In this document: in pieces, positions 52,951 through 64,000 of the stretch
Numbering within the stretch: position 1 is the first letter of the stretch
How the letters are laid out: each line of letters opens with the position of its first letter
DNA from: Perilla frutescens
Taxonomy: Eukaryota > Streptophyta > Magnoliopsida > Lamiales > Lamiaceae
NCBI GenBank assembly: GCA_026008535.1
Contig: BRKX01000006.1
Location: forward strand, 38,180,664 to 38,244,663
Direction: 5' to 3'
Length of the DNA: 64,000 nucleotides
Notes under the pieces: model-generated
Told to the model about the DNA's origin: nothing
Database searches by the model: none
What the model saw: the letters and a program-made list of their open reading frames with translations, nothing else
Made by a program: the position numbers and the translations under genes

Positions 52951-54960
52951 GGTGCACAACTCATATATATATCTGAAATTATAATAATTTGACACACAAT
53001 AATCAAGATGACTCATTGTACGAAAATATAAATCTTATGAACAGCTGATAAACTGGTCTATATATATTCATTCCGCTTTGGTGAATGATGCAGTTCATCC
53101 ACAATTTGAATGGTAACATAATATAATTGGCTTTTCCTAAAATAAATATATAAAAAATATGATATTGTTGTTGGGTCGTCGGCGGTGCCAATATAAAAAA
53201 GTTCTGTAAAACTTATACCTACGGCCGAAAAAGCTTTGAACTTAAGGAAAAAAAAATATGTTGACTTTCAACACACCGTCGCTCCTAGGCCCTAGCATAA
53301 TTTTGTATATGCTGTATATAGTAATATATTTGGGCTCATACTAAAATAATTAAATTACTCAACCCAACTTCATATATCTAAAAGAGTTATCATCTGGTTT
53401 GACAATCCGATTACAACACGCGCTTATCTTAGTTGTCAATATTGTATTTTATATGAATTCGTCAATTCTCCTGTGCACTAGAGTCAAGCCAAAGCATTGA
53501 TAACAAAAATTGTTAAAATAGATAATATTTTTTAAATTTCGAATGATATTTTTTAGTGTTACGGTTGATACTAATTAACTATTTTTTTGTGGTTAATACA
53601 TTTTAAGACTACATGTGATATTTAGGACTTATGAATGATACTTTTTAGTGCTACAGTTGATACTGAATTTGATGATTTTTTTTTTTATCAACGCATTGAC
53701 CCAATTAACGCGCGTTGATCCGATCAACATGTTGATAGTCTAATGTGCACCTAGTACACGCAAGATTTTTCCATATGAAATATATATCATATATTGATAA
53801 TTTTAAATTATGACTGCATTTTCTCAAGTCACGTGCTAAGACATTGACATAGTAAGCCTCGTTAGCTTATAAAATTTATATAATTCAAGTTGCTAAAAGT
53901 TTGACTAGCAAATAAATTTTGTTAATCTACTTAGAATAATACCGTAAATGTATAAAATTAAGTTCTACTTTAATTCCTTATCAATAATAATAATATAAAT
54001 TAAATATAGAATCACGACATACCGTATATAGTTAGTTTGTGTTAGAGATACACATGCACAACATCGGATTAACATCAAGAGATTATAAGATACGGATGAA
54101 ACGTAGGCCCCGTTTAATTGTCACGGATTATGGGCCGAGAAAGTAATTTGATTCTTATTTTTTAAATTACTGTTTTGTTTCAATTTTAATGAATTTAGGA
54201 AAGTAATAATAACTAACTGCAAGAAAAGTAATGGTGCAACTATCCAGGAATATTTTCCCGTAATGGGAGTAGGTATTGTGATTACTTTCCTCGAATTTTA
54301 AATTGATATGCTAGGTTTAGTTAAAAAAAAATTAGTACCTCAGCTTCTCTTCCAAAACTATCCTCGGCGTCTGCTCCTCCAATTTTGAAGTTGTTTCTTA
54401 TGACGTTCCTACAAATTGCTGTCACTTATGCTTCATAAAGGCAGGTCGAATTATGTTATTTTTTATTGAACAAAAGTAAAATTATGTTCTTGAAGTTGTT
54501 GTTTTTGGATTTGTACATATATATTTATACTAGTATACCACTTGTGCGATGCATAAGGAATTAATTTAAAAAATATTTAGGTATAATAATAAAATTATAT
54601 TGAATAATGAATTTAGTATATAAATACACAGATTATATCGAATGAATTATGATTTTTTGTCTATTTTTTGATAGATTACATGTCAATAACTTTTTGCAAC
54701 TTTATAAAAGAAAAGACCGTCGACTCATATATGTTGGATTGTTATGATATTTCTATCATTCTAAATGGATTGTTATTTGGTATCACATGTAACTTTATGA
54801 ACTCAACTGTGGAGAAATAAAATACCTTGGACTCAAGGATTACATATGCATGTTTAGAGTTTGACAAATCTATAAGAAAATAGAAATGAAAAATGATGTA
54901 TAAATTGTAGATCCAGAAATCTGCAATTATCAATTTAGTCCGGAACAACGGTCTATACAC
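52951..54960. other. Gene-poor AT-rich intergenic stretch
   Basis: No gene supported. It includes a possible small inverted-repeat element (53469-53765), listed separately, and a GGCCCCGTTTAATTG phrase at about 54111, of the kind that starts many plant MITEs, without a matching right end. Confidence 0.5.
53469..53765. mobile_element. Possible MITE-like element with an internal repeat
   Basis: The outer ends CTCCTGTGCACTAG and CTAGTACACGCAAG are imperfect inverted repeats (about 10 of 14). Inside, a phrase GAATGATATTTTTTAGTG..ACGGTTGATACT recurs about 100 bp later as GAATGATACTTTTTAGTG..ACAGTTGATACT. No clear target duplication was found. Confidence 0.3.
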
Positions 54961-55580
54961 CATAAGAGCCAATGATCATCGGGGGGGAGGGAGGGTGACA
55001 GTCGTTGGGCCTCCAACGCTCAAATCAGGAAATGAATACAGGTAGAATGCGGTAAAATATGAAATAAATGTAGAAACTTCATCGTGCGGTTAGATCATCA
55101 GTGAGAGATCGAACTAAGAAAATATGATCTTTAGTACATTCTAGGGTAGAAGGTAAAACTTTTGGTATGTTCGTGTCTTCGCTAAATGAGGAAGAAGACC
55201 TCTTTTTATAGGCGGAGGTAGCAGCTATGGTTTATGCGGATCGCGGAGGCTGTTGAAGAACGTGCCAACTTCTTTGAACCTGTCAACTTTTCCGTATAAA
55301 CTGAAACTCCATTGCCCATTCAAATTTCAATTGAACAATTCTATTTGAAAACTAGTTGAACGATGACGTTCAACCTTCTTGGGTCAGCGTAATAGGCTAA
55401 TGAAAAATGACCATTATAGATCCCCCATTGCATAAGTTCCAGCATGGGAGTTGGGCAATGAATCAAAATGTAAACAAAATCATATGACATTCGATGCAGG
55501 ATCGAACACTAGTGCCTGAACTAAAGTCAGAAATGAACATCTCAAGACATGAAAATAATTTTGGAGGACAAGCGTCGAAA
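54961..55580. mobile_element. Old LTR-like remnant
   Basis: A less AT-rich stretch with a G-run (GGGGGGGAGGGAGGG near 54980) and a TATA-type CTCTTTTTATAGGCGGAGG near 55201 looks like part of an LTR promoter region. No ends, PBS or coding sequence can be tied to it. Confidence 0.3.
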
Positions 55581-55786
55581 CTTTGAGCACAATTTGTAAG
55601 GTAAAATGATCGAGGCTCTGAACACGAAACATAAGGTCGAGTACTGAAGGCCCGAATGTGGGCTATGAAGCTGAACGACCCAAGTTATAAAATAACCTAG
55701 AGGCCGAATGCCTAATCTTTGAGTGCAAGTTGCGAGGTTGGACGGCCAAGGCTTTGAATGCAAACCGTAAGGTCGAACACCATAAA
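55581..55786 (+). repeat. Degenerate 35-bp tandem repeat array
   Basis: Units begin at about 55581, 55616, 55651, 55686, 55717 and 55752. The better-preserved ones read CTTTGARNRCAA, then AGGTCGA, then CCAAGG. Two neighbouring pairs are exactly 35 bp apart; the middle units are worn, one about 31 bp long. Confidence 0.6.
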
Positions 55787-56031
55787 TCTAATATTGTTTG
55801 CAAAAAGTCATTATTGTTTACTAGACGCACATGGGGGTCTCGCTGTTACCCCCTGATTGTTACGGTATATGTTGATCTCTACTTCAATTTTAATGAAATC
55901 GACCTTAGCAGGTCTCGAGCCTTAGAAGTAATCGAGCTAGGAATATATCGACCCCTAGAAGCTGTTGAGAAGTGTCGACCCTAGAAATAATTGACCCTAG
56001 GGTCGATTTCTTAATTGGCCCTATAAGTAAC
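55787..56031. other. Spacer with repeated TCGACCCTAGAA phrases
   Basis: No gene. Between about 55898 and 56013, phrases ATCGACCTTAG, ATCGACCCCTAGAAG, GTCGACCCTAGAAATAA and TTGACCCTAGGGTCGA recur, and resemble a short degenerate repeat. Confidence 0.5.
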
Positions 56032-57534
56032 TGTTAGGAAAAACTATCAAGAGTTATCTATCAAAAGTAATCCCAGTTGTGGTTTTGATGAAATGTCAAA
56101 ACATGTCAAAACGCTTTGGAAAACTGAAAGACAATCAAGCAGAAAATAGTGATTAATCGAACAAAAGATTGAGCTAAGCATAACCAAAGCATGATCAATC
56201 GAAAGATGAAAAAGAAGCAGATCAAATCCAGCCAAGAGCTGAAGAAAGAAGAAAGCTTCTTGGCTGGAGAAAGAAGAAAGCAGAAGCTTGATTACTAAAT
56301 CAGTTAGTAAGTCAAGAAAACTGAATGTACAAGTTGTCAGAATTATGGAACTGACAAAGCCTAAAGTGCCAATTGACCATCAGGGTCAAAATGGTAAACA
56401 TATTGATCGAAGCAATTCAGTCTGCAGTTCATAATCTGAAAATCTGCTAAGTGCCAGCTCAGAATTCCAACTGAAGAAGACACTAGCTCAGAATCCCAGC
56501 TGAAGATACGCCAGCTCTGAAGGCCAACTGAAGATGTGCAAGTCAAATGCCAGCTGAAGGCCCAGAATTGACAGCTGAAGATAGCTTAACTGGAGCTCAG
56601 ATGTATGAAGCCAGAGCCCAGAATTGCCAGCTGAAGAAAGTCAAAACTGAAGCTCAAATCTGCCAACAAGATGCGCAGAACTGCTAACTGAAGATATGAC
56701 CTAACTGAAGATCACAACTGCCAGCTGAAGCTCAGAATTGACGATCGAGACAAAAGTCAAAACTGAAAGTCAAAATTCCCAGAACTGCCAGCAAGAAAAT
56801 CTTGAAGTTAATGCAAGCCAAGATCCTAAAGTAAAAGCTTGTCAGAGAAAAAACGGCAGTGCAACAACTACATCAACAAAAAGCCCCTCAACAGCTTTAA
56901 AAATCAACGAATCATTTATGATCAGTCGTTGATTCACCAACGGTTACAAGCTCACTCCTCTATAAAGGATGAGTGATTCAACTTGTGAATAGACTTTTGC
57001 TGAATAGATTTTTCGCTGAAAGAACTTCTGCTAGAATGACTATTGGTGAACAAACTCTTTGCAAGAACTGACCTTTCGAAAAGAAAAGCTCAAAGATCAA
57101 GTTCTAATCATCTGCAGCAAAAAGTCCCAACAGAGAAGAAGAAGCCAAACATTCATGATCCAGCTAGCTGTTGAAGAGTCTAGCCAGAGCAAGCTTCTCA
57201 GTTCAGAGATATACACCGATCAACTACTCAGCTCAAGCTTAAGGAGCACATCAATTGATATCCAGTTTCAAGATTGTATTCTTCAAGATTGTATTCTTGA
57301 AGATCGAAAGAGATCTAAAACCTTGAAAAGACGGGCAATAGCACCTTATCTCTCCAACGAGCAGTTGGGGATCGCAAGTGTGAGCTGTCGACACCGGCTA
57401 AGGAGACCTTATTCGTTGGAATTGTCATTTCCGAGACAACACCAATTGAAAAGGAGACCGTGACTCCGTGAGAGTTGCCGTTAGCCAGGTTCAACAATTG
57501 TCTTCATTATGTAATTGTAATAAAGAAACTTTAC
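56032..57534 (+). mobile_element. Truncated second LTR of the Sirevirus E family
   Basis: It starts TGTTAGGAAAAACTATC and parallels 50449-51820 (GTTTTGATGAARTGTCAAAA, the repeated CTGAAG motif, CGGT..ACTC promoter, TATAAAG near 56963, AATAAAGAAACTTTAC). Similarity ends at about 57534, so the last few hundred bases (U5) are lost. No internal region is attached. Confidence 0.8.
56460..56735 (+). repeat. Dispersed RCTGAAG motif array in the U3 of the truncated LTR
   Basis: By eye about eleven CTGAAG hexamers, most preceded by CAG or AA (CAGCTGAAG, AACTGAAG), occur within about 280 bp. Similar phrases occur at lower density in the U3 of the LTR at 50449. Confidence 0.7.
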
Positions 57535-57708
57535 CTCTTTTGCAACTTCAATCTCCCGATCAATTTCAAGAACCGCTGCATTCATGACACAACCACCACA
57601 GGAGTTCGTTTCTTGTTTATGACAATTTTTCATTTTTTCTAACTTTTCTCTTAGAATGCATTTTTTCTTTTTTCTTTTTTCAACCTTTCTTTTAAAGACA
57701 TTTTTCAT
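57481..57708 (-). other. Possible short ORF or gene fragment
   Basis: The minus-strand frame MKNVFKRKVEKRKKKKCI ... NSCGGCVMNAAVLEIDREIEVAKEV has a lysine-rich start (a consequence of the T-rich DNA) and a more protein-like centre. I do not recognise it. It lies across the broken end of the E-family LTR, which argues against a real gene spanning the whole frame; only about 57535-57600 may be an old exon. Confidence 0.2.
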
Positions 57709-57910
57709 TTTCTTCTATCTTTTCTTTTTAAATACAATTTTGTCATTTCCTATTTTCTAAAACTCTTACTTACCACATTTTTTTTCTTTTTTCTATATTT
57801 TTTCTTTTAAAATACATTTTTATCTTTTTTTCTATAAACAAATTACCTTGCTCCAACTTCAAGTTTTCATATTTCTCAATAATTGAAAATTGAAGTTTTT
57901 AGATTTTTTT
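57600..57910. repeat. T-rich low-complexity stretch with repeated TTTTCTTTTAAA phrases
   Basis: Phrases TTTCTTTTAAAGACATTTTT, CTTTTTAAATACAATTTT and TTCTTTTAAAATACATTTTT recur at about 60-70-bp spacing. Confidence 0.6.
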
Positions 57911-58270
57911 TTGGGGGTCATACATTGTGGCTCTTTGTTTACTTGTATTTTACAACATAAAAATAACATTAAATTTGGTTGGTAGTTTACTTCTATTTTG
58001 CAGCATAAAAATAACAGTAAAATATGTGGACATTTCATTTATTTTGGCATTAGCACATGATGGTTGTTTGAAATATAGAATTAATTATGCTTATGCAAAT
58101 ACAAAATTGAATCATTATATATATACTAGAAAATGTAATTTACTCCTCGCAACGCCAGAATCTATACACATATAAAGTCTCCCAACTCAAAAGTTCGGTG
58201 GGAATACTAATGTTCAACAATGAAGAAAAAAGGAAAAAGAAAATTTACTAATTTTGAATTGGTTATTATG

Positions 58271-58440
58271 TAGGGATGTAAATCGGGTCAACCCGTTCGG
58301 TTTTGGGCCAACCCTACTCAATTTCGGGCTTATTCGGTTCGGGCCTATTCGGTTAAAAAAATTCGGATTGGAAATTTTTAGCCCTAACCCTAACCCTTCG
58401 GTTTTCGGGCTAGCCCATCAGGCTAGCATGTTAACGAATT
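58271..58440 (+). mobile_element. Possible hAT-type element fragment
   Basis: TAGGGATGTAAATCGGG at 58271 is like the terminal sequence of many plant hAT elements. It is followed by their usual CGGGCT/CCCTAACCC-rich body. I could not find the matching right end or an 8-bp duplication. Confidence 0.35.
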
Positions 58441-58731
58441 ATTTTCACATGTATAAATTATATCTTGATAATTCTAAAAAATGATCACCATCTCTTATTA
58501 TTGAAATAAATAAATACACTAAAAATAACATGAAATGAAAAAAAATATGATGAATATAAAATTTCATTAACATCTTAGTGCATCAAATAAAAAAATCAAC
58601 GTTACATGAAATGATAAATCACAATAATCTTCAACTATAATTTATTCTTTCAAAAATAATAATTTCAAATTAAATCATAAATCTAATTATAGCTCAATCT
58701 CCGATCTAATTTTGAAGTACAATCTTCTTTA
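58441..58731. other. AT-rich spacer
   Basis: No gene, repeat or regulatory site recognised. Confidence 0.5.
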
Positions 58732-59183
58732 TGTAACACCCCGAAAAAAATATGGTATTATTTTATAGTTAGAAATTTCATGAGATTAGAACCCAAACTA
58801 TTTTGGTTAGTTAAATTATAGTCCTAGAGACATTATAAGACCAACAAAGTTTTCAACCTTAGTTGAGTTTTTCAATTAATGGTAGAATACATATTATAAA
58901 AATAGATATCAATGGGATCATTTTAGTGCAAAACAAAAAAAAAATTGTCCAAATTGAACCTTAATTGACCTCACAACAAAATTTATTTTATTTGATAATT
59001 TGAAAAAAAAAAAATTATTCAAAACCAATTAACTTACTTTTCGGACCAACTAAAGCCTATCACTAGCCATTTTATTAAAAAATACATATCTAACTAAAAT
59101 CTATCATCTAAGAAAAAGTATTAGTTAGCTTTACACTTGGAAATAAAATGTTAATGTAAGTGTACATGTGTAGCTTTTTAAAT

Positions 59184-59231
<48 letters not shown>

Positions 59232-60745
59232 GTTTCTTGAGAACCAAGTTAATGAAAAGAATTCAAACATAAGAAAAATCGAAAGAAAAAGAAAGAGAAA
59301 AAGAGTCAGAGGCAAAAACGAAGAAAAAAATTGAAGAAGAATAGTAGGAAAAAAAAGGAAAGAAAAGAAAGGTGAGGTTTACAGCCAAAGCTTTCTTTTA
59401 ATTTAAGATTTCAGTTAATTTACCGTTCAAATTTTATAATTTTATATAATTGTAAATCTCTCTATTGTTTTTAAATTTTAATCTAATATTATTTGATCTA
59501 TTTAATTTCAGGTTGGCCCTAAAATATCAAATAAACCCAACTCCCAAATTCATATTCTTCGAGTCCTAGTTTAGTATTTGAGAATTAAATTGGAATTTTT
59601 AGAAAATGTTATTTAGTTCTATAATTTGCAAATGTTATATTTTGCCCCAAAAGAAATTCTAAATATTAAAATTCACTCCCATGTGTTAAATCGAGTTTTT
59701 TTTTAGTTATTGAATTCACTCCAATTCAATTTCAAACGATCCCAAGATATAGGAAATTCCTACTTAAGTTATTTATGATCTAAGTTATTACCTTATTGAC
59801 CTATCTGAGGATTCTAATTTAGAAATTTTAATTTGTATAGGTCGAGACGATCGAGAAGCATAGTAGCATCGCATAAATTGCATTGTTTATTGAGATCTTT
59901 CAGGTGGGTTTTTCTATAACTCATAACTATATTTTAAATCCGTCCATGAAAAGTATGTTAAATGTTTTAATAACATTATTTACGTAATGATTGGATGTGT
60001 TGAGACTTCATGCATAGAGGAATTCCGACTTACAAGCAAGACGGTTTACTTTGTGACTAAATGTCTAGATAAGTAACTGTAAAGTATCATGTGATCACAT
60101 TGGGTCTCTCATCCAATGAAGAAGAGTAAACTATGTGATAAAGTATGTTTATGATTAATTTTAAAGCATTAAAATTTATCTTGGACGAATAATAATGCCC
60201 ACTGAGTGTTTTCTGGCACTCAACCCAAATATTTTCAAATATTTTCAGGTCTTGGAGATCGAGCTGGTTGATGATGAGCTGTTGGATTGGGTTTTGATGG
60301 TTGACCCTTGTACAGTTTTTGCTCAAAGCCATCTTTAAATTTATGTTTCTATGTTAAATATTATATGTTTCCGTTAATCTCTGCAAAGCTTATAAGTTTG
60401 AAAGTTGTTGACCCTAGTGGCCAATTTTTGATTGTATATACAAATATTTTGAGTGTATATAAGGGTTGGCTGTATTGTTTTTAAATGTGTGGCCTGATTG
60501 GCTATATATATTTCTTGTTGACAGGTCATAATTTGGTTATGTGTGAGTTAATGATTTCGAAAAGCCTTGTTGAAAGTTGACTTTGAAAGCACCTTAGTGT
60601 GTGGTTTGAACATTTTTAAATTGAGGTGCTGCCTGTTTATAAATTATTTTTAAAGTTAATTTAATTTTTTGAAAAATATTTATCATGTAAGCATGTACGT
60701 ATGTTTTTGGTGATATTTTGGTCCTAGTGGGACTGGGGCGTTACA
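58732..60745 (+). mobile_element. 5' LTR of Tekay-type element G
   Basis: The 2014-bp LTR runs from TGTAACACCCCG to GGGGCGTTACA and is followed by a perfect primer site. It contains an (AT)n run at 59187-59225. The 3' LTR is beyond the window, so neither divergence nor target duplication can be measured. Confidence 0.85.
59187..59225. repeat. (AT)n microsatellite in the G LTR
   Basis: About 19 uninterrupted TA units. Confidence 0.95.
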
Positions 60746-60747
60746 GG

Positions 60748-60759
60748 TGGTATCAGAGC
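60748..60759 (+). other. Primer binding site of element G
   Basis: TGGTATCAGAGC, the exact initiator tRNA-Met site, starts two bases after the LTR. Confidence 0.9.
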
Positions 60760-61290
60760 AGGTTTACGTGAGTGTAGGCCTGTGATGTTTTCAAGATTGA
60801 AATATTTTGAGTACTGTGTTATTGAAATGGTTAACCATAACCCACCAGCTATTGTCTTAGCCAAGCTTACTCCGGGAAGGTACTAAAGTTCATGTTTTGA
60901 ATTTCTTTAGTGCTCTTATGAAAAGTATATGTATATGATTGTATGCATGATATACAAATACAAGTGATCTCAATGTATGATTTAAAGCATGGTGGAAAGT
61001 ATGATTTATATAGCATTGTGAAAGTTATGTTCTATAAATCATGGTTATCCGTGTTTTCATGTCAAATCCATTTGATGCATAAACATCATCTGAGCTAGTT
61101 TTAGATCAGAACTTAGATGGGATTTGAACATAGATGTACTGAACATAAGAACCTAGCATGACTTTAGAGCTTCTTTAGCTCATTGGAATTTTAGGATCTA
61201 TATGAATCTAAGTGTATTGTATCATTACCTTAGAATCTTATAAGAGTATTTGACGATCAAAGTATCTAATGTCTGAAATACGTGTATAGG
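60760..61290 (+). other. Leader of element G
   Basis: No gene. Repeated ATGTATGAT/TATGAT-type phrases; the gag ATG follows at 61291. Confidence 0.6.
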
Positions 61291-62553
61291 ATGCCGCTAA
61301 GACGTCAAAATAATCAGGCTCCAAATCCTCCACAAGAAGATACGACACGTGTTATCGCTCAGTTTCGAACATACCAACCTCCGACCTTTAACGATCAAGG
61401 TGAACCGACTAAGGCTGAAGAATGGCTACGAATGATGGAACGCACATTCGCGTACATGGTGTGTACTGACTCTCAACGCATTGCATGTACAATCTTCTAG
61501 CTCACTGGTGATGCTGATCATTGGTGGGAAATGCATAGGAGGTCGATGGCGCCTGAACAATTTGCAAATATGACTTGGGAGGAGTTCAAGCAACCGGTCA
61601 TGCGGAAGTTTGTTCCTATGTGTTACCGGGACCAGAAAGAAACTGAGTTCTTACATTTAACTCAGGAAAATATGACCGTGAACGATTATGAACGGAAGTT
61701 TAATCAGCTGTCTAGGTATGCTCCACACCTGACAGACACTGATGAGAAAAAAGCTCATAGATTCAAAATAGGCTTACGAACTGAGATTAACAATATCATA
61801 ACGGGGCGCGGTATGACCACGTATGTTGAAACTCTTGAACGAGCTCAAGATGTGGAATCCTCACTTCACAAGCATGAGAACAAGGTTGATGAGCCGAAGA
61901 GAAAAAGAAAGTGGGATGATAACAAGAATAAGGGTCGCAGTTTCGATAAAAAGGCTAGGATGAGAGGAGGATCAAATCTTAAAACACAACAAGAAAAACC
62001 ATTATGTCAAACTTGTGGAAAGAAACATAATGGTGAATGTATGAATGGAAGGAATGTGTGCTATAGGTGCTGGCAACAAGGGCATATGGCATATAATTGC
62101 CCAATGAATAAGGAGAAAGAAGTGGTAAGGCAAGGTCAATCTCCGGCAAGAAATGCTCGAGCCTTTGCTCTTAATCGACAAGATGCTGCACGGGAGCCGG
62201 GAAATATGGCTGGTATGATTAGTTTATCAAATATGCTTGTACTTGCATTATTTGACACTGGAGCTTCACATTCATTTATATCTGCCGCACTATGCTCTAA
62301 GCTAAAACTGACTAAGGAAAAACTTAGTGAGGCCTTAGAAGTAAGTATACCTTCGGGGAGGATCTTAATGACTGATCAAATATGCAAAAACATAGATTTG
62401 AACCTTGGGTATAGATCACTAAGTGCAGATCTACATGTTTCAGACTTAAGAGACTTTGATATTATCCTCGGAATGGATTGGTTAGAGGCTAATCATGCCA
62501 TAATTAAGTGTCTTGAAAAGGAGCTAACCTTCCAAAGACCGGAAGAGCCGTAA
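61291..62553 (+). pseudogene. Gag and protease of element G (two stops)
   Basis: The start is the ATG at 61291 (MPLRRQNNQAPNPPQ), the typical basic opening. The frame stays open except for a TAG at 61498 just before LTGDADHWWEM (relatives read through), and a TAA at 62551. Features: gag core (FNDQGEPTKAEEWLRMMER, TWEEFKQPVMRKFVPMCYR, ENMTVNDYERKFNQLSRYAP); a basic linker (KRKRKWDDNKNKGRSFDKK); an extended zinc knuckle (CQTCGKKHNGEC then CYRCWQQGHMAYNC); the protease active site LALFDTGASHSFI; and DFDIILGMDWLEANHA. It is the best-preserved gag in the window, with only point lesions. Confidence 0.85.
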
Positions 62554-64000
62554 TTCATTTTTCATGGATCAAAGTTGGGAGCTAGAGTAAGAGTTATTTA
62601 TGCAATGAAAGCAATGAAGATGCTTAGAAGAGAAGGATGTGAATCATTCTTAGTGAGTTTGATAATGAACAAGTCAGAGAAGGTGACAATTGATGATCTA
62701 CCGGTGGTGCGGGATTATAAAGACATGTTTCCAGAGGACTTGCCAGGTCTGCCCCCAGACAGACAGGTTGAGTTCACAATAGACTTGTTTCCAAGAGCTG
62801 CTCTAGTATCAAGAGCGCCGTATCGCATGGCACTAAAGGAGTTAGAGGAGCTAAAGGTTCAATTGCAGGAACTCTTAGATAAGGGTTATATTCAACCCGC
62901 ATCTCACCATGGGGAGCACCTTTGTTGTTCGTTAAGAAGAAAGATGGAACACTCCGAATGTGTATAGATTATAGAGAGTTGAATAAGTTAACTATCAAGA
63001 ACAAATATCCACTTCCCAGAATTGATGACTTATTTGACCAATTGAAGGGAGCAGGTGTATTCTCCAAGATTGATTTAAGGTTTGGGTATCATCAGCTTAA
63101 GATTCGGAAGGAAGATATACCCAAGACTGCATTTCGTACATGCTATGGTCACTATGAGTTTATAGTGATGCCTTTTGGTCTTAGCAATGCACCTGCAGTC
63201 TTTATGGGTTTGATGAATCGAGTTTTTTACCCATATCTGGATAAATTTGTAATCGTCTTCATCGATGATATACTGATATATTCCAAGAATGAAGAACAGC
63301 ATGTTGAGCATTTGAAAATTATGCTAGACACACTACGAAGAGAAAAACTTTATGCCAAATTCATCAAATGTGAATTTTTGTTAAAGGAAGTGGTGTTTTT
63401 GGGACACATTGTCTCAGATCAGGGTATTAAAGTGGACCCTGCCAAGGTAAATGCAGTTAGTGAATGGAAAACCCCAACAAGCGTACATGAGATACGTAGT
63501 TTCTTGGGTCTAGCTGGGTACTATAGAAGATTCATTGAAGGATTTTCCAAGATTGCAAGGCCTATGACCCAGCTATTGAAAAAGGAGAACAAATTCAAAT
63601 GGATTGATGATTGTGAGAGAAGCTTCCAAGAGTTGAAAAAGAGGTTAGTCACTGCAACAGTACTAGCTATACCAGAAAAATCTAAAGGGTTCGTAGTTTT
63701 CACGGATGTATCAAAGCAGGGTTTAGGTTGTTTGTTGATGCAAAATGGAAAGGTGATTGCGTATGCATCACGTCAGTTGAAACCACATGAAAATAACTAC
63801 CTACACATGATTTGGAATTGGCCGCCATGGTGCATGCATGGAAAAGTTGGAGACACTATTTATATGGTGGAAAGAGAGTGATTTACTCGGATCACAAAAG
63901 TTTAAAGTATCTATTTGAGCAGAAAGAGCTTAACATGAGGCAAAGAAGATGGTTAGAACTGGTCAAAGATTATGACTGTTCTATCCAATACCATCCTGGA
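62554..64000 (+). pseudogene. RT-RNase H of element G (runs off the window)
   Basis: 62575-62890: ARVRVIYAMKAMKMLRREGCE, LPGLPPDRQVEFTIDLFP, APYRMALKELEELKVQLQELLDKGYIQP. A one-base shift around 62890-62920 moves the frame. Then LFVKKKDGTLRMCIDYRELNKL, FSKIDLRFGYHQL (usually LRSGYHQ), YGHYEFIVMPFGLSNAPAVF, the catalytic FIDDILIYSKN, FLGHIVSDQGIKVDP, FLGLAGYYRRFI and RNase H (VFTDVSKQGLGCLLMQ, ASRQLKPHENNY). A second shift near 63805 precedes HYLYGGK and SDHKSLKYLFEQKELNMRQRRWLELVKD, cut by the window end. Confidence 0.85.

Noticed and set aside
54107..54300. MITE start GGCCCCGTTTAATTG
   Set aside because: No matching inverted end or target duplication within 500 bp.
58380..58398. CCCTAACCCTAACCC, identical to the plant telomere repeat
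   Set aside because: Only two to three units, within a CGGG-rich stretch typical of hAT-type elements; too short for an interstitial telomere array.

Overview
This is nuclear DNA of a flowering plant (probably a eudicot; I cannot place it further). It is a gene-poor, heterochromatin-like block built almost entirely of nested LTR retrotransposons. Evidence: Ty3/gypsy polyproteins of the CRM-like, Tekay (chromodomain) and Tat/Athila types; two Ty1/copia Sireviruses; plant-type primer binding sites; a nuclear-integrated fragment of plastid DNA (clpP exon 3 to rps12 exon 1). I find no intact host protein gene, rRNA or tRNA. Almost every reading frame is broken by stops or frameshifts.

Left stack, outermost to innermost. 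A decayed minus-strand CRM-like element (element A, 1-3192) is cut by the left end of a plus-strand Tekay element (element D, 3193-8561, continuing at 35426-37071). D is split by a 26.9-kb insertion flanked by the 5-bp duplication ATACA. That insertion is a Tat/Athila-type array with three LTRs: a 38-bp stub at 8562-8599 and full LTRs at 28363-29942 and 33844-35425. The first unit of the array is largely replaced by minus-strand CRM-like DNA (element B: LTRs 8635-9586 and 25144-26004, plus an extra 3' pol piece, C, to 27701). The gag of B is split by a minus-strand Sirevirus (14416-24057; 912-bp LTRs; target duplication GTTTC).

Right stack. The 3' part of a plus-strand Sirevirus (element E, 37072-52131) carries the end of pol, a post-pol env-position ORF, polypurine tracts and a 3' LTR. 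Its RNase H is split by a Tekay-type element (element F, 37290-46347; target duplication CAAAC) that lacks gag and most of integrase. The plastid fragment lies inside E at about 48309-48850.

From 52132 to 58731 is an AT-rich stretch with microsatellites, degenerate repeats, a truncated second LTR of the E family (56032-57534), an old LTR-like remnant and a possible hAT-type fragment. From 58732 to the window end is a younger Tekay element G (LTR, PBS, gag, protease, RT, start of RNase H) that runs off the edge.

Together the parts form a transposon-on-transposon accretion, not a working pathway. The best leads are the plastid insertion, the element-specific short motifs repeated through coding and non-coding parts (GGGCAY in the Tat element; TCTGTC-n3-GACAGA in the Sirevirus), a hairpin array in the element F LTRs, and related post-pol ORFs in both Sireviruses.
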